DNA from: Skermanella rosea
GTDB taxonomy: Bacteria; Pseudomonadota; Alphaproteobacteria; Azospirillales; Azospirillaceae
Length of the DNA: 64,000 bases
NCBI RefSeq assembly: GCF_016806835.2
Contig: NZ_CP086111.1
Span: 5,883,471-5,947,470, forward strand
Direction of reading: 5' to 3'
The notes beneath the pieces are model-generated. The model was not told the DNA's origin and made no database searches. It was given only the letters and a program-made list of their open reading frames with translations. Below are positions 34,982 through 43,515 of the stretch, piece by piece. Each line of letters begins with the position of its first letter. Within the stretch, counting starts at the first letter, position 1. Both the position numbers and the translations under genes were made by a program.

Positions 34982-35626
34982 ATGACCGTAGCAATCGTCG
35001 ATTACGGCTCCGGCAATCTCAGGTCCGCCGCCAAGGCGTTCGAGCGCGCGGCCCAGGAGGCCGGCGTCGGCGCCGCCATCGCCGTCACCGACGACGCCGA
35101 GGCGGTGCGCCGGGCCGACCGCATCGTGCTGCCCGGCGTCGGCGCCTTCGCCGACTGCATGGCCGGCATCCGGTCGGTGCCCGGCCTGGTCGAGGCGATG
35201 GAGGAGGCGGTGCTGACCCGCGGCACGCCCTTCCTGGGCATCTGCGTCGGCATGCAGCTGATGGCGGAACGCGGGGTCGAGCACGGGGTCTGGGACGGGC
35301 TCGGCTGGATCCGGGGCGAGGTGGTCGCCATCGATCCCGCCGACCCGTCGCTGAAGATCCCCCACATGGGCTGGAACGACCTGCATGTCGAGCGGCCCGA
35401 CCACCCGGTCCTGGCCGGCCTGCATGACGGCGACCACGCCTATTTCGTCCATTCCTACCGCTTCGCCTGCGCCGACCGCTCGACCGAGCTGGCGACCGTC
35501 GACTATGGCGGGCCGGTCGCGGCGGTGATCGGCCGCGACAACCTGGTCGGGACCCAGTTCCACCCGGAGAAGAGCCAGGCCGCCGGCCTCCGGCTGATCG
35601 CCAATTTCCTGCGCTGGCGGCCCTGA
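34982..35626 (+). CDS. hisH: Imidazole glycerol phosphate synthase, glutamine amidotransferase subunit
   Basis: Releases ammonia from glutamine for HisF. 214 aa. Class I amidotransferase triad: Cys in [11 protein letters not shown], and His and Glu in [24 protein letters not shown] at the N-terminus and MGWNDLH are typical. It starts 39 bases after hisB. Confidence 0.97.
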   Translation: MTVAIVDYGSGNLRSAAKAFERAAQEAGVGAAIAVTDDAEAVRRADRIVLPGVGAFADCMAGIRSVPGLVEAMEEAVLTRGTPFLGICVGMQLMAERGVEHGVWDGLGWIRGEVVAIDPADPSLKIPHMGWNDLHVERPDHPVLAGLHDGDHAYFVHSYRFACADRSTELATVDYGGPVAAVIGRDNLVGTQFHPEKSQAAGLRLIANFLRWRP

Positions 35627-35629
35627 GCC

Positions 35630-36205
35630 ATGGAAGAGATGGCCACCGCCGCGACCGTCGAGCGCGTCTCGAAGTTCCGCACGGCGGATCTCCACGACCT
35701 GTGCGACGCCGCCGACCTCGCGATCCGCGACGGCGGCGGTTTCGGCTGGGTCGATCCGCCGCCCCGCGACGTGATGGAGCGGTACTGGAAGGGCGTCCTG
35801 ATCGTGCCGGAGCGGCACCTGTTCATAGCCCGCCTGGACGGCGTCGTGGCGGGGTCGGCCCAGCTCGTGGCGCCGCCCCGGAACAACGAGGCGCAGGGCC
35901 ACTCCGCCCAGCTGACCACCTCCTTCGTGGCGCCCTGGGCGCGCGGCCACGGCCTCGCCCGCATGCTGGTCCGCGCGGTCGAGATGGCGGCCCGCGAGGC
36001 CGGCTACCGGGTCCTGAACCTGGACGTGCGGGAGACCCAGCGGGCGGCGATCGCCCTGTACGAGACGCTGGGCTTCAGGCGCTGGGGCACCCACCCGCTC
36101 TACGCCAACGTCCGCGGCCAGAACCTCGCCGGCCATTTCTTCTACAAGGACCTGACCTCCACCGACCTGCCGTCCCCCCAGCCCCTTACCGAAGCGCCGA
36201 CATGA
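35630..36205 (+). CDS. GNAT-family N-acetyltransferase within the his operon
   Basis: 191 aa. An acetyl-CoA binding fold: [19 protein letters not shown] gives the Q/RxxGxG/A-like loop, followed by [25 protein letters not shown]. It starts four bases after the hisH stop and its own stop overlaps the hisA ATG, so it is translated with the operon. It is not a known histidine enzyme; its substrate is unknown. Confidence 0.9.
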   Translation: MEEMATAATVERVSKFRTADLHDLCDAADLAIRDGGGFGWVDPPPRDVMERYWKGVLIVPERHLFIARLDGVVAGSAQLVAPPRNNEAQGHSAQLTTSFVAPWARGHGLARMLVRAVEMAAREAGYRVLNLDVRETQRAAIALYETLGFRRWGTHPLYANVRGQNLAGHFFYKDLTSTDLPSPQPLTEAPT

Positions 36206-36978
36206 TTCTGTACCCAGCGATCGACCTCAAGGATGGTGCCTGCGTCCGCCTCGTCAGGGGCGAAATGGACCAGGCGACCGTCTTCAACACCGACCCCGGA
36301 GCCCAGGCGAAGACCTTCGCCGACCAGGGGTTCGAGTGGCTCCACCTGGTCGATCTCAACGGCGCCTTCGAGGGCCGTCCGGTCAACGCGGCCGCGGTCG
36401 AGGGCGTGCTGTCCTCGGTCTCCATGCCGGTCCAGCTCGGCGGCGGCATCCGCGACCTGAAGACGATCGAGGACTGGCTGGAGCGCGGCATCACCCGGGT
36501 GATCCTGGGCACCGTCGCCGTGCGCGATCCGGAACTGGTGCGCGAGGCCTGCCGGCGCTTCCCGTCCCGCGTCGCTGTGGGCATCGACGCCCGAGACGGC
36601 TTCGTCGCGGTCGAGGGCTGGGCCAAGACCTCCACCGTCAAGGCGCTCGACCTGGCGCTCCGGTTCGAGGACGCCGGCGTGTCGGCCATCATCTATACCG
36701 ACATCAACCGCGACGGCGCCATGGGCGGCGTCAACGTCGAGGCCACCGCCGACCTCGCCTTCGCGCTGACCACGCCGGTGATCGCCTCGGGCGGCGTCTC
36801 CAGCATGGCCGACCTGGAAGCGCTCAAGAAGGTCGAGCATACCGGCATCGAGGGCGTCATCTGCGGCCGGGCGCTCTATGACGGGCGCATCGATCCGGCC
36901 GAGGCGCTGGCCCTGCTGTCCTCCCCCGTGCGGCCCCCCCTGGAGAACGGGCACGGCGATGCCGGGGAAGAGGCCTGA
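36202..36978 (+). CDS. hisA: Phosphoribosylformimino-AICAR-P isomerase
   Basis: Fourth step of histidine synthesis. 258 aa TIM barrel: [16 protein letters not shown] holds the first catalytic Asp, [22 protein letters not shown] and [14 protein letters not shown] the second Asp, with phosphate loops IASGGVSSM and [10 protein letters not shown]. The ATG at 36202 overlaps the acetyltransferase stop in ATGA. The C-terminal 20 residues are a non-conserved extension. Confidence 0.97.
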   Translation: MILYPAIDLKDGACVRLVRGEMDQATVFNTDPGAQAKTFADQGFEWLHLVDLNGAFEGRPVNAAAVEGVLSSVSMPVQLGGGIRDLKTIEDWLERGITRVILGTVAVRDPELVREACRRFPSRVAVGIDARDGFVAVEGWAKTSTVKALDLALRFEDAGVSAIIYTDINRDGAMGGVNVEATADLAFALTTPVIASGGVSSMADLEALKKVEHTGIEGVICGRALYDGRIDPAEALALLSSPVRPPLENGHGDAGEEA

Positions 36979-37764
36979 ATGCTCAAGATGCGCCTGATCC
37001 CCTGCCTGGACGTCAAGGACGGCCGGGTGGTCAAGGGGGTGAACTTCGTGGACCTGATCGACGCGGGCGACCCGGTCGAGCAGGCCCGGCTCTATGACCG
37101 CGAGGGGGCGGACGAGCTGACCTTCCTCGACATCACCGCCAGCGTCGAGGCCCGCGACACCCTGTACGACGTGGTCAGCCGCACGGCGGAGCAGGTCTTC
37201 ATGCCGCTGACCGTCGGCGGCGGGGTGCGCGTGGTGGAGGACATCCGCAAGCTGCTGCTGGCCGGGGCCGACAAGGTCTCGATCAACACGGCCGCGGTCT
37301 CCCGGCCCGACTTCGTCCGCGAGGCGGCGGAGAAGTTCGGCTCCCAGTGCGTCGTCGTGGCTGTGGACGCCAAGTCGGTCGGCCCCGGCAAGTGGGAGGT
37401 CTTCACCCATGGGGGGCGGAACCGCACCGGCCTGGATGTGGTCGACTGGGCGCGCCGCATGGCGGAGTACGGGGCCGGCGAGATCCTGCTGACCTCCATG
37501 GACCGCGACGGCACCAAGTCCGGATTCGACATCGAGCTGACCCGCGCGGTCGCCGACGCCGTACGCGTGCCCGTCATCGCCTCGGGCGGCGTCGGTACGC
37601 TCGACCACCTGGTGGCCGGCATCCGGGACGGCCACGCGACCGCGGTGCTGGCCGCCTCGATCTTCCATTTCGGAATCTTCTCCATCGGCGAGGCCAAGGC
37701 GCACATGGCGAAGGCCGGCATCGACATCCGCGACACCGCCAAGCCCGGGCAGGCCGCGGCATGA
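36979..37764 (+). CDS. hisF: Imidazole glycerol phosphate synthase, cyclase subunit
   Basis: Works with HisH to make imidazole glycerol phosphate and AICAR. 261 aa TIM barrel: [19 protein letters not shown] with catalytic Asp, [26 protein letters not shown] with the second Asp, and [12 protein letters not shown]. It follows hisA without a gap. Confidence 0.98.
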   Translation: MLKMRLIPCLDVKDGRVVKGVNFVDLIDAGDPVEQARLYDREGADELTFLDITASVEARDTLYDVVSRTAEQVFMPLTVGGGVRVVEDIRKLLLAGADKVSINTAAVSRPDFVREAAEKFGSQCVVVAVDAKSVGPGKWEVFTHGGRNRTGLDVVDWARRMAEYGAGEILLTSMDRDGTKSGFDIELTRAVADAVRVPVIASGGVGTLDHLVAGIRDGHATAVLAASIFHFGIFSIGEAKAHMAKAGIDIRDTAKPGQAAA

Positions 37765-38111
37765 GCGGGCAGGGCATCGGCGCCGCCGTGCTGGACCGTC
37801 TGTACGAGACGGTGCGGTCCCGCCGCGGGCAGGACCCGGAGACCTCCTACACCGCCAAGCTCTATTCCCGCGGCACGCCCAAGATCGCACAGAAGCTGGG
37901 CGAGGAGGCGGTCGAGGCGGTGATCGAGGCGATCCGCGGCGACAAGCAGAAGCTGGCGGAGGAATCCGCCGACCTGCTCTATCACCTGATGGTGCTGTGG
38001 GCCGACGCCGGCGTGAAGCCGGAGACCGTCTACGGCATCCTGGCGGACCGCGAGGGCATCAGCGGCATCGCCGAGAAGAAATCACGCAAGCAAGGCAACG
38101 GGGGCAAATGA
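37761..38111 (+). CDS. hisE: Phosphoribosyl-ATP pyrophosphatase
   Basis: Second step of histidine synthesis. 116 aa, all-helical MazG-like fold with [13 protein letters not shown] and [14 protein letters not shown], the acidic metal sites. The ATG overlaps the hisF stop in ATGA. A basic, non-conserved tail ([11 protein letters not shown]) ends the protein. hisI is not in this window. Confidence 0.96.
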   Translation: MSGQGIGAAVLDRLYETVRSRRGQDPETSYTAKLYSRGTPKIAQKLGEEAVEAVIEAIRGDKQKLAEESADLLYHLMVLWADAGVKPETVYGILADREGISGIAEKKSRKQGNGGK

Positions 38112-38473
38112 TGGCCTACGATCCCAACAACGTGTTCGCCCGGATCCTGCGCGGCGAGATCCCGTCGAAGAAGGTCCATGAGGACGAGCACACCCTGGCC
38201 TTCCACGACATCAATCCGCTGGCGCCGAGCCATATCCTGGTGATCCCCAAGGGGCCGTACGTCTCCTTCGACGACTTCTCGGAGAAGGCGTCGGATGCCG
38301 AGATCGCCGCCTTCGTCCGGGCGGTCGGTAAGGTCGCCCGCGACCAGGGCCTCGCCGGCGACGGCTACCGCATCCTCGCCAATATCGGCGAGAACGCCAA
38401 CCAGGAAGTGCCCCACCTGCACGTCCACGTCTTCGGCGGCAAGCGGCTCGGCCGCATGCTGCCGAAGGAGTAG
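38108..38473 (+). CDS. HIT-family (HinT-like) nucleotide hydrolase
   Basis: 121 aa. Histidine triad HLHVHVFGG near the C-terminus, with FARILRGEIPSKKV and DINPLAPSHILVIPKG at the front, matches the HinT branch that cleaves AMP from phosphoramidates. The ATG overlaps the hisE stop (ATGA), so it belongs to the his transcript. Confidence 0.93.
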   Translation: MMAYDPNNVFARILRGEIPSKKVHEDEHTLAFHDINPLAPSHILVIPKGPYVSFDDFSEKASDAEIAAFVRAVGKVARDQGLAGDGYRILANIGENANQEVPHLHVHVFGGKRLGRMLPKE

Positions 38474-38500
38474 GTCGGCCTTCGCGAAGCGAACGCCGAC
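38470..38500. repeat. Copy of the GTAGGTCGGCCT repeat
   Basis: GTAGGTCGGCCTTCGCGAAG (38470-38489) then CGAACGCCGAC. It has the same first 12 bases as at 29116-29127 and a palindromic CTTCGCGAAG, immediately after the HIT gene. Likely a dispersed intergenic repeat. Confidence 0.45.
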
Positions 38501-38540
38501 GGCACGCGCCGACGTTCCTGTATGTCTACGATGGGCGGTG

Positions 38541-39329
38541 TCAGAAAACCGCCCGGATGGCGTCCAGCGATTCCCGTGAAGCCGCCGCCAGCACGCGGCC
38601 ATCCAGGCGCATGACGTCGTAATCGGCGCCGTCCAGGAACGACGCGGCGCCGCCAACCTCGCGGCTGACCAGCACGCCCGCGGCGTGGTCCCAAGGCTTC
38701 GATCCCTGGGACAGCACGAACTGCCGCCTGCCCAGCGCCAGGTCGATATAGTCCAGCGCCGAGCAGCGGTGGTTGCGGATCTCCCCGACGATGCCCGACG
38801 CGGCCAGGACCGGGTCCGGCTCCTGCCAGTCCCTGGCGGTCCAATAGGCGGAACCGACCGCCCGGGAGAGCGGGGTCGTCCGGTCCGCCTCCAGGCGCCG
38901 GCCGCCCGACCAGGCGCCGCCGCCCAGCACCGCCGCGACCGTGACGTCGTTGATCGGGTCGTGCAGCCAGCCGCCTTGGATCTCGCCGCCGGCCACATAG
39001 GCCAGGATCGTCCCGAACACCGGGATTCCCTCGGAGAAATTGAGCGTCCCGTCGACCGGGTCGATCACCCAGACCGGCTTGTTCCCGAGCAGCGCGTCCA
39101 GGGCGGCCGGGTCCCGGGAGACCAGCTCCTCGCCGATCACCAGCGTATCGGGATAAGCTTCGCTCAGCAGTCCGGCCAGCATCTCCTCGGCTTCCGTGTC
39201 GGCGATCGTGACCGGGTCGCCCGGCCCCTTCTCTACGACGTCGCCGGCGCCCAGGTTGCGGAACCGGGGCAGGATCTTCTCTTCCGCCGTCCGGCGGATC
39301 AGGCCGCTGACGCGGTCCAGGTCGATCAT
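38541..39329 (-). CDS. Inositol-monophosphatase-family phosphatase
   Basis: 262 aa. Metal-binding motifs are GEE (VIGEELVSRD), WVIDPVDGTLNFSEGIP and PWDHAAGVLV. The family includes SuhB and the HisN histidinol-phosphate phosphatase. Since hisB here is monofunctional and lacks the phosphatase part, a HisN role near the his operon is attractive, but the gene is on the opposite strand and sequence alone cannot decide. Confidence 0.87.
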   Translation of the reverse strand: MIDLDRVSGLIRRTAEEKILPRFRNLGAGDVVEKGPGDPVTIADTEAEEMLAGLLSEAYPDTLVIGEELVSRDPAALDALLGNKPVWVIDPVDGTLNFSEGIPVFGTILAYVAGGEIQGGWLHDPINDVTVAAVLGGGAWSGGRRLEADRTTPLSRAVGSAYWTARDWQEPDPVLAASGIVGEIRNHRCSALDYIDLALGRRQFVLSQGSKPWDHAAGVLVSREVGGAASFLDGADYDVMRLDGRVLAAASRESLDAIRAVF

Positions 39330-39369
39330 GATGGGTGCTTTCGGCAGGGAACGGTCACGGGATCGGGGA

Positions 39370-39711
39370 TCAGGGCTGCTCGGGGATCACGGTGAACGGG
39401 TCCGGGCAACGGACCGAAGGGCGGACCATCGTCGAGGGCGCCAGGGCGGCGGCCTCGCCGGCGGAGCAGGCCAGCGCGAAGACCGTATCGCCGATCCCGG
39501 TTGGAGTATCCCAGGCTCCGGGCGGCGGAAGCAACCGCTGTTCGACGCCGACCAGGGGTGCGCGGTCCGGGCGCGGGCGGTCGTCGTCGCGGGCCGCGGG
39601 CGCCGTGAAGCTGCGCAGCTCCGGCTTGGGCGCCGCATGGCCGCTCCCGCCGGGAAGGGACGGGAAGACCAGGGCTGCCAAGGCGGCTGCGATGCGGGCT
39701 GCGAGGATCAT
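39370..39711 (-). CDS. Small secreted hypothetical protein
   Basis: 113 aa. A signal peptide MILAARIAAALAALVFPSLP, cut near GHAAPK, then a low-complexity region and a C-terminal part with WDTPTGIGDTVFALACSAGE. The ATG at 39711 is chosen because it starts the hydrophobic leader five bases after the MarR stop. No family recognised. Confidence 0.6.
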   Translation of the reverse strand: MILAARIAAALAALVFPSLPGGSGHAAPKPELRSFTAPAARDDDRPRPDRAPLVGVEQRLLPPPGAWDTPTGIGDTVFALACSAGEAAALAPSTMVRPSVRCPDPFTVIPEQP

Positions 39712-39716
39712 GGCGG

Positions 39717-40085
39717 TCAGGCGGACTTCGCGCGCCGCGTCTCGCGGTTCATGAGGTCGCGGAGCGTGGCGATCAGCGCGTGGCCCTTCGGCGTCAGGGA
39801 GATGATCTTCCGGCGCCGCTCGCGCGGGTCCTCCTCCGCCTGGACGAGGTCGAGCCCGGGCTTTCCGAAGCTGTGCCATTTGCTCAGCGCCGCCACGTTG
39901 CGCGACGCCGAGGACTGGGCGATGCCGAGGCGTTCGGCCAGCTCCCGCATCGAGATGCCCTCGTTCTCCGCCAGGGTCAGGAACGACAAGGCATACTGGA
40001 TCGGCAGGTCGGGATCGAGCTTGCGGAACTCCTCCAGCACCCGCATCAGCGAGGCGATCTCGTCATGTCGGACGGCTCCGGCCAT
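39717..40085 (-). CDS. MarR-family regulator
   Basis: 122 aa winged helix: a first helix ALSFLTLAENEGI, a helix-turn-helix MRELAERLGIAQSSASRNVAAL, a wing DPRERRRKIISLTPKG and a short C-terminal dimer helix. The N-terminus is short for MarR. The ligand and target are unknown; adjacent tiny genes may be targets. Confidence 0.85.
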   Translation of the reverse strand: MAGAVRHDEIASLMRVLEEFRKLDPDLPIQYALSFLTLAENEGISMRELAERLGIAQSSASRNVAALSKWHSFGKPGLDLVQAEEDPRERRRKIISLTPKGHALIATLRDLMNRETRRAKSA

Positions 40086-40281
40086 TCAGGACCCCCCGCG
40101 ACGTTCCCGGCGACCATCGCGCCGGTGTGTAGATCGCGTGCCAGCGGCCCAGCCAGAGCAGAAGCTCGCCGCGCTCGCGCCGGACCTCGACCCAGGCGCC
40201 GGGCCGGGCATCTGGCCGGGTCCAGCGGGCATATTCCACATAGAGCTTAGGTCCGCGCTTCAGCGTCAGGTAGATCGGCAT
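40063..40281 (-). CDS. Small hypothetical protein overlapping marR
   Basis: 72 aa from ATG 40281: MPIYLTLKRGPKLYVEYARW, then WVEVRRERGELLLWLGRWHA. Predicted beta-rich and soluble, with no known family. It overlaps the MarR start by 23 bases and the gene at 40247-40435 by 35 bases, which weakens the call. Confidence 0.35.
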   Translation of the reverse strand: MPIYLTLKRGPKLYVEYARWTRPDARPGAWVEVRRERGELLLWLGRWHAIYTPARWSPGTSRGVLNGRSRPT

Positions 40282-40435
40282 CACCACACCCGGGAAATCC
40301 CATGGATCCTATGAGGCCCATGGATACTATGAGGACTGCGTCGGCCGCGGCGAACATGCCGGCCGGCTTGTTCATCGAGGCGGTAGCCTGGCGGTAGAAG
40401 CCGCTTTGCCGGGTGCTTCGGTGAATGGCGAGCAT
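40247..40435 (-). CDS. Small protein of a DUF1127-like mini-operon
   Basis: 62 aa: MLAIHRSTRQSGFYRQATAS, then MNKPAGMFAAADAVLIVSMG with one short hydrophobic stretch. GAGGAG lies seven bases before the ATG at 40435, a strong ribosome site. It follows the DUF1127-like gene by 76 bases on the same strand. Function unknown. Confidence 0.5.
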   Translation of the reverse strand: MLAIHRSTRQSGFYRQATASMNKPAGMFAAADAVLIVSMGLIGSMGFPGCGDADLPDAEART

Positions 40436-40511
40436 GGTTCGTCTCCTCGGGTATCGGTGCGTCGGATCGACGCCCGCATCTATCGCCGAACTACGGGATA
40501 GATACAAGCGG

Positions 40512-40667
40512 TTAAATCTTCCGATCTCGGATGTTTTCCAGCGTGAAAACGGGATCATCGCCCAGCAAACCGATATCTTTCTTCACATGGTCGGGCAGAT
40601 GGTGGAGCGTCGCCGCCGTCCCCGCCTCGCGCCACCAGCGCAGCAGGGTGCGCAGAATGCCAAGCAT
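40512..40667 (-). CDS. DUF1127-like small protein (51 aa)
   Basis: MLGILRTLLRWWREAGTAAT, then LHHLPDHVKKDIGLLGDDP. An amphipathic basic helix followed by the L-x2-LPDxxxKDIGL pattern is typical of DUF1127 (YjiS-like) proteins. GGAGGA lies seven bases before the ATG at 40667. Such proteins affect metabolism or small-RNA turnover in some alphaproteobacteria. Confidence 0.7.
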   Translation of the reverse strand: MLGILRTLLRWWREAGTAATLHHLPDHVKKDIGLLGDDPVFTLENIRDRKI

Positions 40668-40756
40668 GGCCGTATCCTCCAGTCAATCAATGCAGAGGCG
40701 GAATACATCCGACATCGGATATATTTTGTCAACAGGCTTGATGGACCGGCACCGCG

Positions 40757-40793
40757 GGGCCGGCGGCGGGAAACGGCTTTCCCCCGCCGGCCC
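40757..40793 (-). terminator. GC-rich hairpin after the TctC gene
   Basis: GGGCCGGCGGCGGGAAA and TTTCCCCCGCCGGCCC form a long stem with loop CGGC, just after the stop at 40802. There is no T-tract, so termination is plausible but not certain. Confidence 0.5.
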
Positions 40794-40801
40794 TCCCGGG
40801 A

Positions 40802-41782
40802 TTACTTGACCAGACCCAGGTCGGTCAGGGTGCCCTCGATCTGGGCGCGCTCGGTCTTGAGGAACTCGGCGAACTTATCCGAAGGCAGGTACAGGTCGAT
40901 CCAGCCGCGCTGCTTGGCCAGATCCTTCCACTCGGCGCTCGACGTCACCTTGGTCATCAGCGCGTCGTATTCCTTCAGTTCCGCGGATTTCAGGTTGCCG
41001 GGGGCGAAGATGCCGCGCCAGTTGACGAACTCCAGGTCGATGCCCTGCTCCTTCAGGGTCGGGGTATCGACGCCGGGCAGGCGTTCGGGCGACGAGACCG
41101 CCAGCGCCCGCAGCTTGCCCGCCTGGATCTGCGGCGCGAACTCGTTGTAGCCGCTGACCGCCGTGGTGATGTGTCCGCCCAGCACGGCAGCCAGAACCTC
41201 GCCGCCGCCGGCCGTCGCGACATAGTTCACCTTGGACGGCTCGACGCCGGCTTCCTTGGCGATCAGCCCGGCCAGGATCTGGTCGCTGCCGCCGGCGGAC
41301 CCGCCGCCCCACGAAACCGATCCGGGCTCCGCCTTCAGCTTGTCGAGCAGGTCCTTGAGGGATTTCAGCGGGCTGTCGGCCGGGACCACCACGGCTGAAT
41401 ATTCGCCGGTCAGGCGGGCCAGCGGGGTCACCTGGTCGAGCGTCACCGCCGACTTGTTGGTGATGATCGCCCCCAGCATGATCTGGCCGCCGACCAGCAA
41501 GGTCGGCGTCCGCTTCCGGCCCGTCACGAACTGCGCCAGGCCGATCGTGCCGCCGGCGCCGGGAACGTTCACGACCTGGACGTTGGGGACCAGGTTCTGG
41601 TTCTGCAGCACCTGTTGGATCGATCGGGCGTGCTGGTCCCAGCCGCCGCCCGGGGCGGCGGGGGCGATGATCTCCAGGCTCTTGATCTCGGCGCGGGCCG
41701 GGGCAGCCGCAAGGGTCGCGCCGACCACCAGGGCCGCGGCGGCCAGGGCCGGCTTGAACAGGGCGAATTGCCGGTGTGACAT
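40802..41782 (-). CDS. TctC/Bug-family periplasmic binding protein
   Basis: 326 aa. A signal peptide [20 protein letters not shown] is cut at ARAEIK. Bug-fold signatures are [29 protein letters not shown] and [13 protein letters not shown]. It binds small carboxylates for a tripartite tricarboxylate (TctABC) transporter, but no TctA or TctB gene is adjacent. The start at 41782 is chosen for GGAGGAG eight bases upstream. Confidence 0.92.
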   Translation of the reverse strand: MSHRQFALFKPALAAAALVVGATLAAAPARAEIKSLEIIAPAAPGGGWDQHARSIQQVLQNQNLVPNVQVVNVPGAGGTIGLAQFVTGRKRTPTLLVGGQIMLGAIITNKSAVTLDQVTPLARLTGEYSAVVVPADSPLKSLKDLLDKLKAEPGSVSWGGGSAGGSDQILAGLIAKEAGVEPSKVNYVATAGGGEVLAAVLGGHITTAVSGYNEFAPQIQAGKLRALAVSSPERLPGVDTPTLKEQGIDLEFVNWRGIFAPGNLKSAELKEYDALMTKVTSSAEWKDLAKQRGWIDLYLPSDKFAEFLKTERAQIEGTLTDLGLVK

Positions 41783-42294
41783 CGGAAAAGCTCCTCCCAT
41801 TTTCGTCTATTCTTGGGCGATTCCGCGCCTCTGGGCGCGGGGGCCGGATAGGTGGCATATTAACAGAGAAGATCTCCGAAATATCCCGCCGCGACGCCTG
41901 CTGCCGAAAGTCATAGGGTCGCCCGCCCCGCCTGATCAGGGAGGCGCGTTTGTCACAAATCTGTCTTGGCAATTCGGTATTGTGAACGTCCGATCGGCAA
42001 GAACTGAGCAGGACAGAGCAAATAACCGTACCGGAAATGTGGCAATTCGGAAGCTTTCCGAGTCCTGCCATGTGATACCGCGCACAGCGGAACAGTTCAC
42101 AGTCGCGTTTATTCGGCCTCCAACCCGCCCCGGCGGTCTCGGCCTTTTCCGTGCCGCCGGCTCACCGGGATTCTCTGATTCCTGACAGCACTGCTTACTG
42201 CAACGCACTTGAAGGTTGTGCGGGCCGCAAACCGGTATTCCCGAAGAATACTCCCGAAGAACGAGGGGCCGGTCCGCACAGGAGGGAGCAGACC
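41783..42294. other. Divergent intergenic region between the TctC and RND genes
   Basis: 512 bases with no supported gene. It should contain both promoters. An 11-base direct repeat TGGCAATTCGG occurs at 41967-41977 and 42041-42051, 74 bases apart. No other clear operator or hairpin was seen. Confidence 0.45.
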
Positions 42295-43515
42295 ATGACT
42301 GGAGACACTATCCGCCGTCCGGGATCCCGCGCCGCCTGGCTCGCCGGGGCGGCCCTCGCCCTGGCCGTCGCCGGCGGCGCCTATGGGTATCTCGGCATTT
42401 CCCATCCCGCCCAGGCGCAGACGGCGGCGACACCCCCGCCGCCGGTCACCGTCGCCAAGCCGCTGCGCCGCGACCTGATCGAGTGGGACGAGTTCACCGG
42501 CCAGTTCTCGGCCGTCGACTATGTCGAGATCCGGGCCCGCGTCAGCGGCTACCTGGAGTCGGTCCACTTCCGCGATGGCCAGCTCGTCCGGAAGGGCGAC
42601 CTGCTCTTCGTGATCGATCCCCGGCCGTTCGAGGCGGCGGTCGCTTCCGCCAAGGCCCAGCTCGCCCAGGCCAACGCCCGGCTCGACCTCGCCAACCAGC
42701 AGCTCGCCCGCGCCGCGTCGCTCCGCCAGCGCGACGTGCTGTCGGGCAGCGTCTACGACGAGCGCATCCAGGAGGCGCGGGTCGCCACCGCCGGCATCGA
42801 GGTCGCCAAGGCCGCCCTGCGGACCGCCGAGCTGGACCTGGAGTTCACCCGCATCACGGCGCCGTCCGGCGGCCGGATCAGCAAGCGGGAGGTCAGCGTC
42901 GGCAACCTGATCGCCGGCGGTTCCGGCGGGACGCCGACCTTGATGACCACCATCGTCTCGCTCGACCCGATCTATTTCGACTTCGACATGAGCGAGAGCG
43001 ACTTCCTGGCCTACCAGCGCGCCACCGCCCGCGGGCTGCTGGCCCAGCAGCGCGACGGCGGCGTCCAGGTCCAGGCCCGCCTGTTCGACGAGCGCGACTG
43101 GCCGCTGAACGGCCGCATCGACTTCATCGACAACCAGGTGGACCGCGGCGCCGGCACGATCCGGGCGCGCGCCGTGTTCGAGAACCCCGACCTGATGCTG
43201 ACCCCCGGCCAGTTCGGCCGGCTGCGCCTGCCCGGATCGGAGCTCTATACCGCCACCCTGCTGCCCGACAGCGCCATCGTCAGCGACCAGTCCAACAAGA
43301 TCGTGCTGACCGTGGCGGAGGACGGCACCGTGGTGCCCAAGCCGGTCCGGCCCGGCCCGATCGAGGACGGGTTGCGGATCATCCGCTCCGGCCTGGATCC
43401 CGATGACCGCGTCATCATCAGCGGCATCGTGCGCGCCCGTCCCGGCTCCAAGGTGACGCCGCAGCCCGGCGAGATCCAGGCGGCCGAGGTGCAGTCACCG
43501 GAGGCCAGGCCTTGA
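42295..43515 (+). CDS. RND efflux periplasmic adaptor (MFP)
   Basis: 406 aa. Signal/anchor helix at residues 14-38, then lipoyl halves (VEIRARVSGYLESVHFRDGQ and APSGGRISKREVSVGNLI) around an alpha-hairpin with ARLDLANQQLARAA, and a beta-barrel with TLMTTIVSLDPIYFDFDMSE. Links the RND pump to an outer-membrane channel. The ATG at 42295 follows GGAGGGAG. It overlaps the pump gene by four bases. Confidence 0.95.
   Translation: MTGDTIRRPGSRAAWLAGAALALAVAGGAYGYLGISHPAQAQTAATPPPPVTVAKPLRRDLIEWDEFTGQFSAVDYVEIRARVSGYLESVHFRDGQLVRKGDLLFVIDPRPFEAAVASAKAQLAQANARLDLANQQLARAASLRQRDVLSGSVYDERIQEARVATAGIEVAKAALRTAELDLEFTRITAPSGGRISKREVSVGNLIAGGSGGTPTLMTTIVSLDPIYFDFDMSESDFLAYQRATARGLLAQQRDGGVQVQARLFDERDWPLNGRIDFIDNQVDRGAGTIRARAVFENPDLMLTPGQFGRLRLPGSELYTATLLPDSAIVSDQSNKIVLTVAEDGTVVPKPVRPGPIEDGLRIIRSGLDPDDRVIISGIVRARPGSKVTPQPGEIQAAEVQSPEARP

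Noticed and set aside
32026-36136. Long open frames opposite hslV, the lipoprotein protease and the his genes
   Set aside because: They run antisense to well-supported genes and show no domain or ribosome site; produced by high GC.
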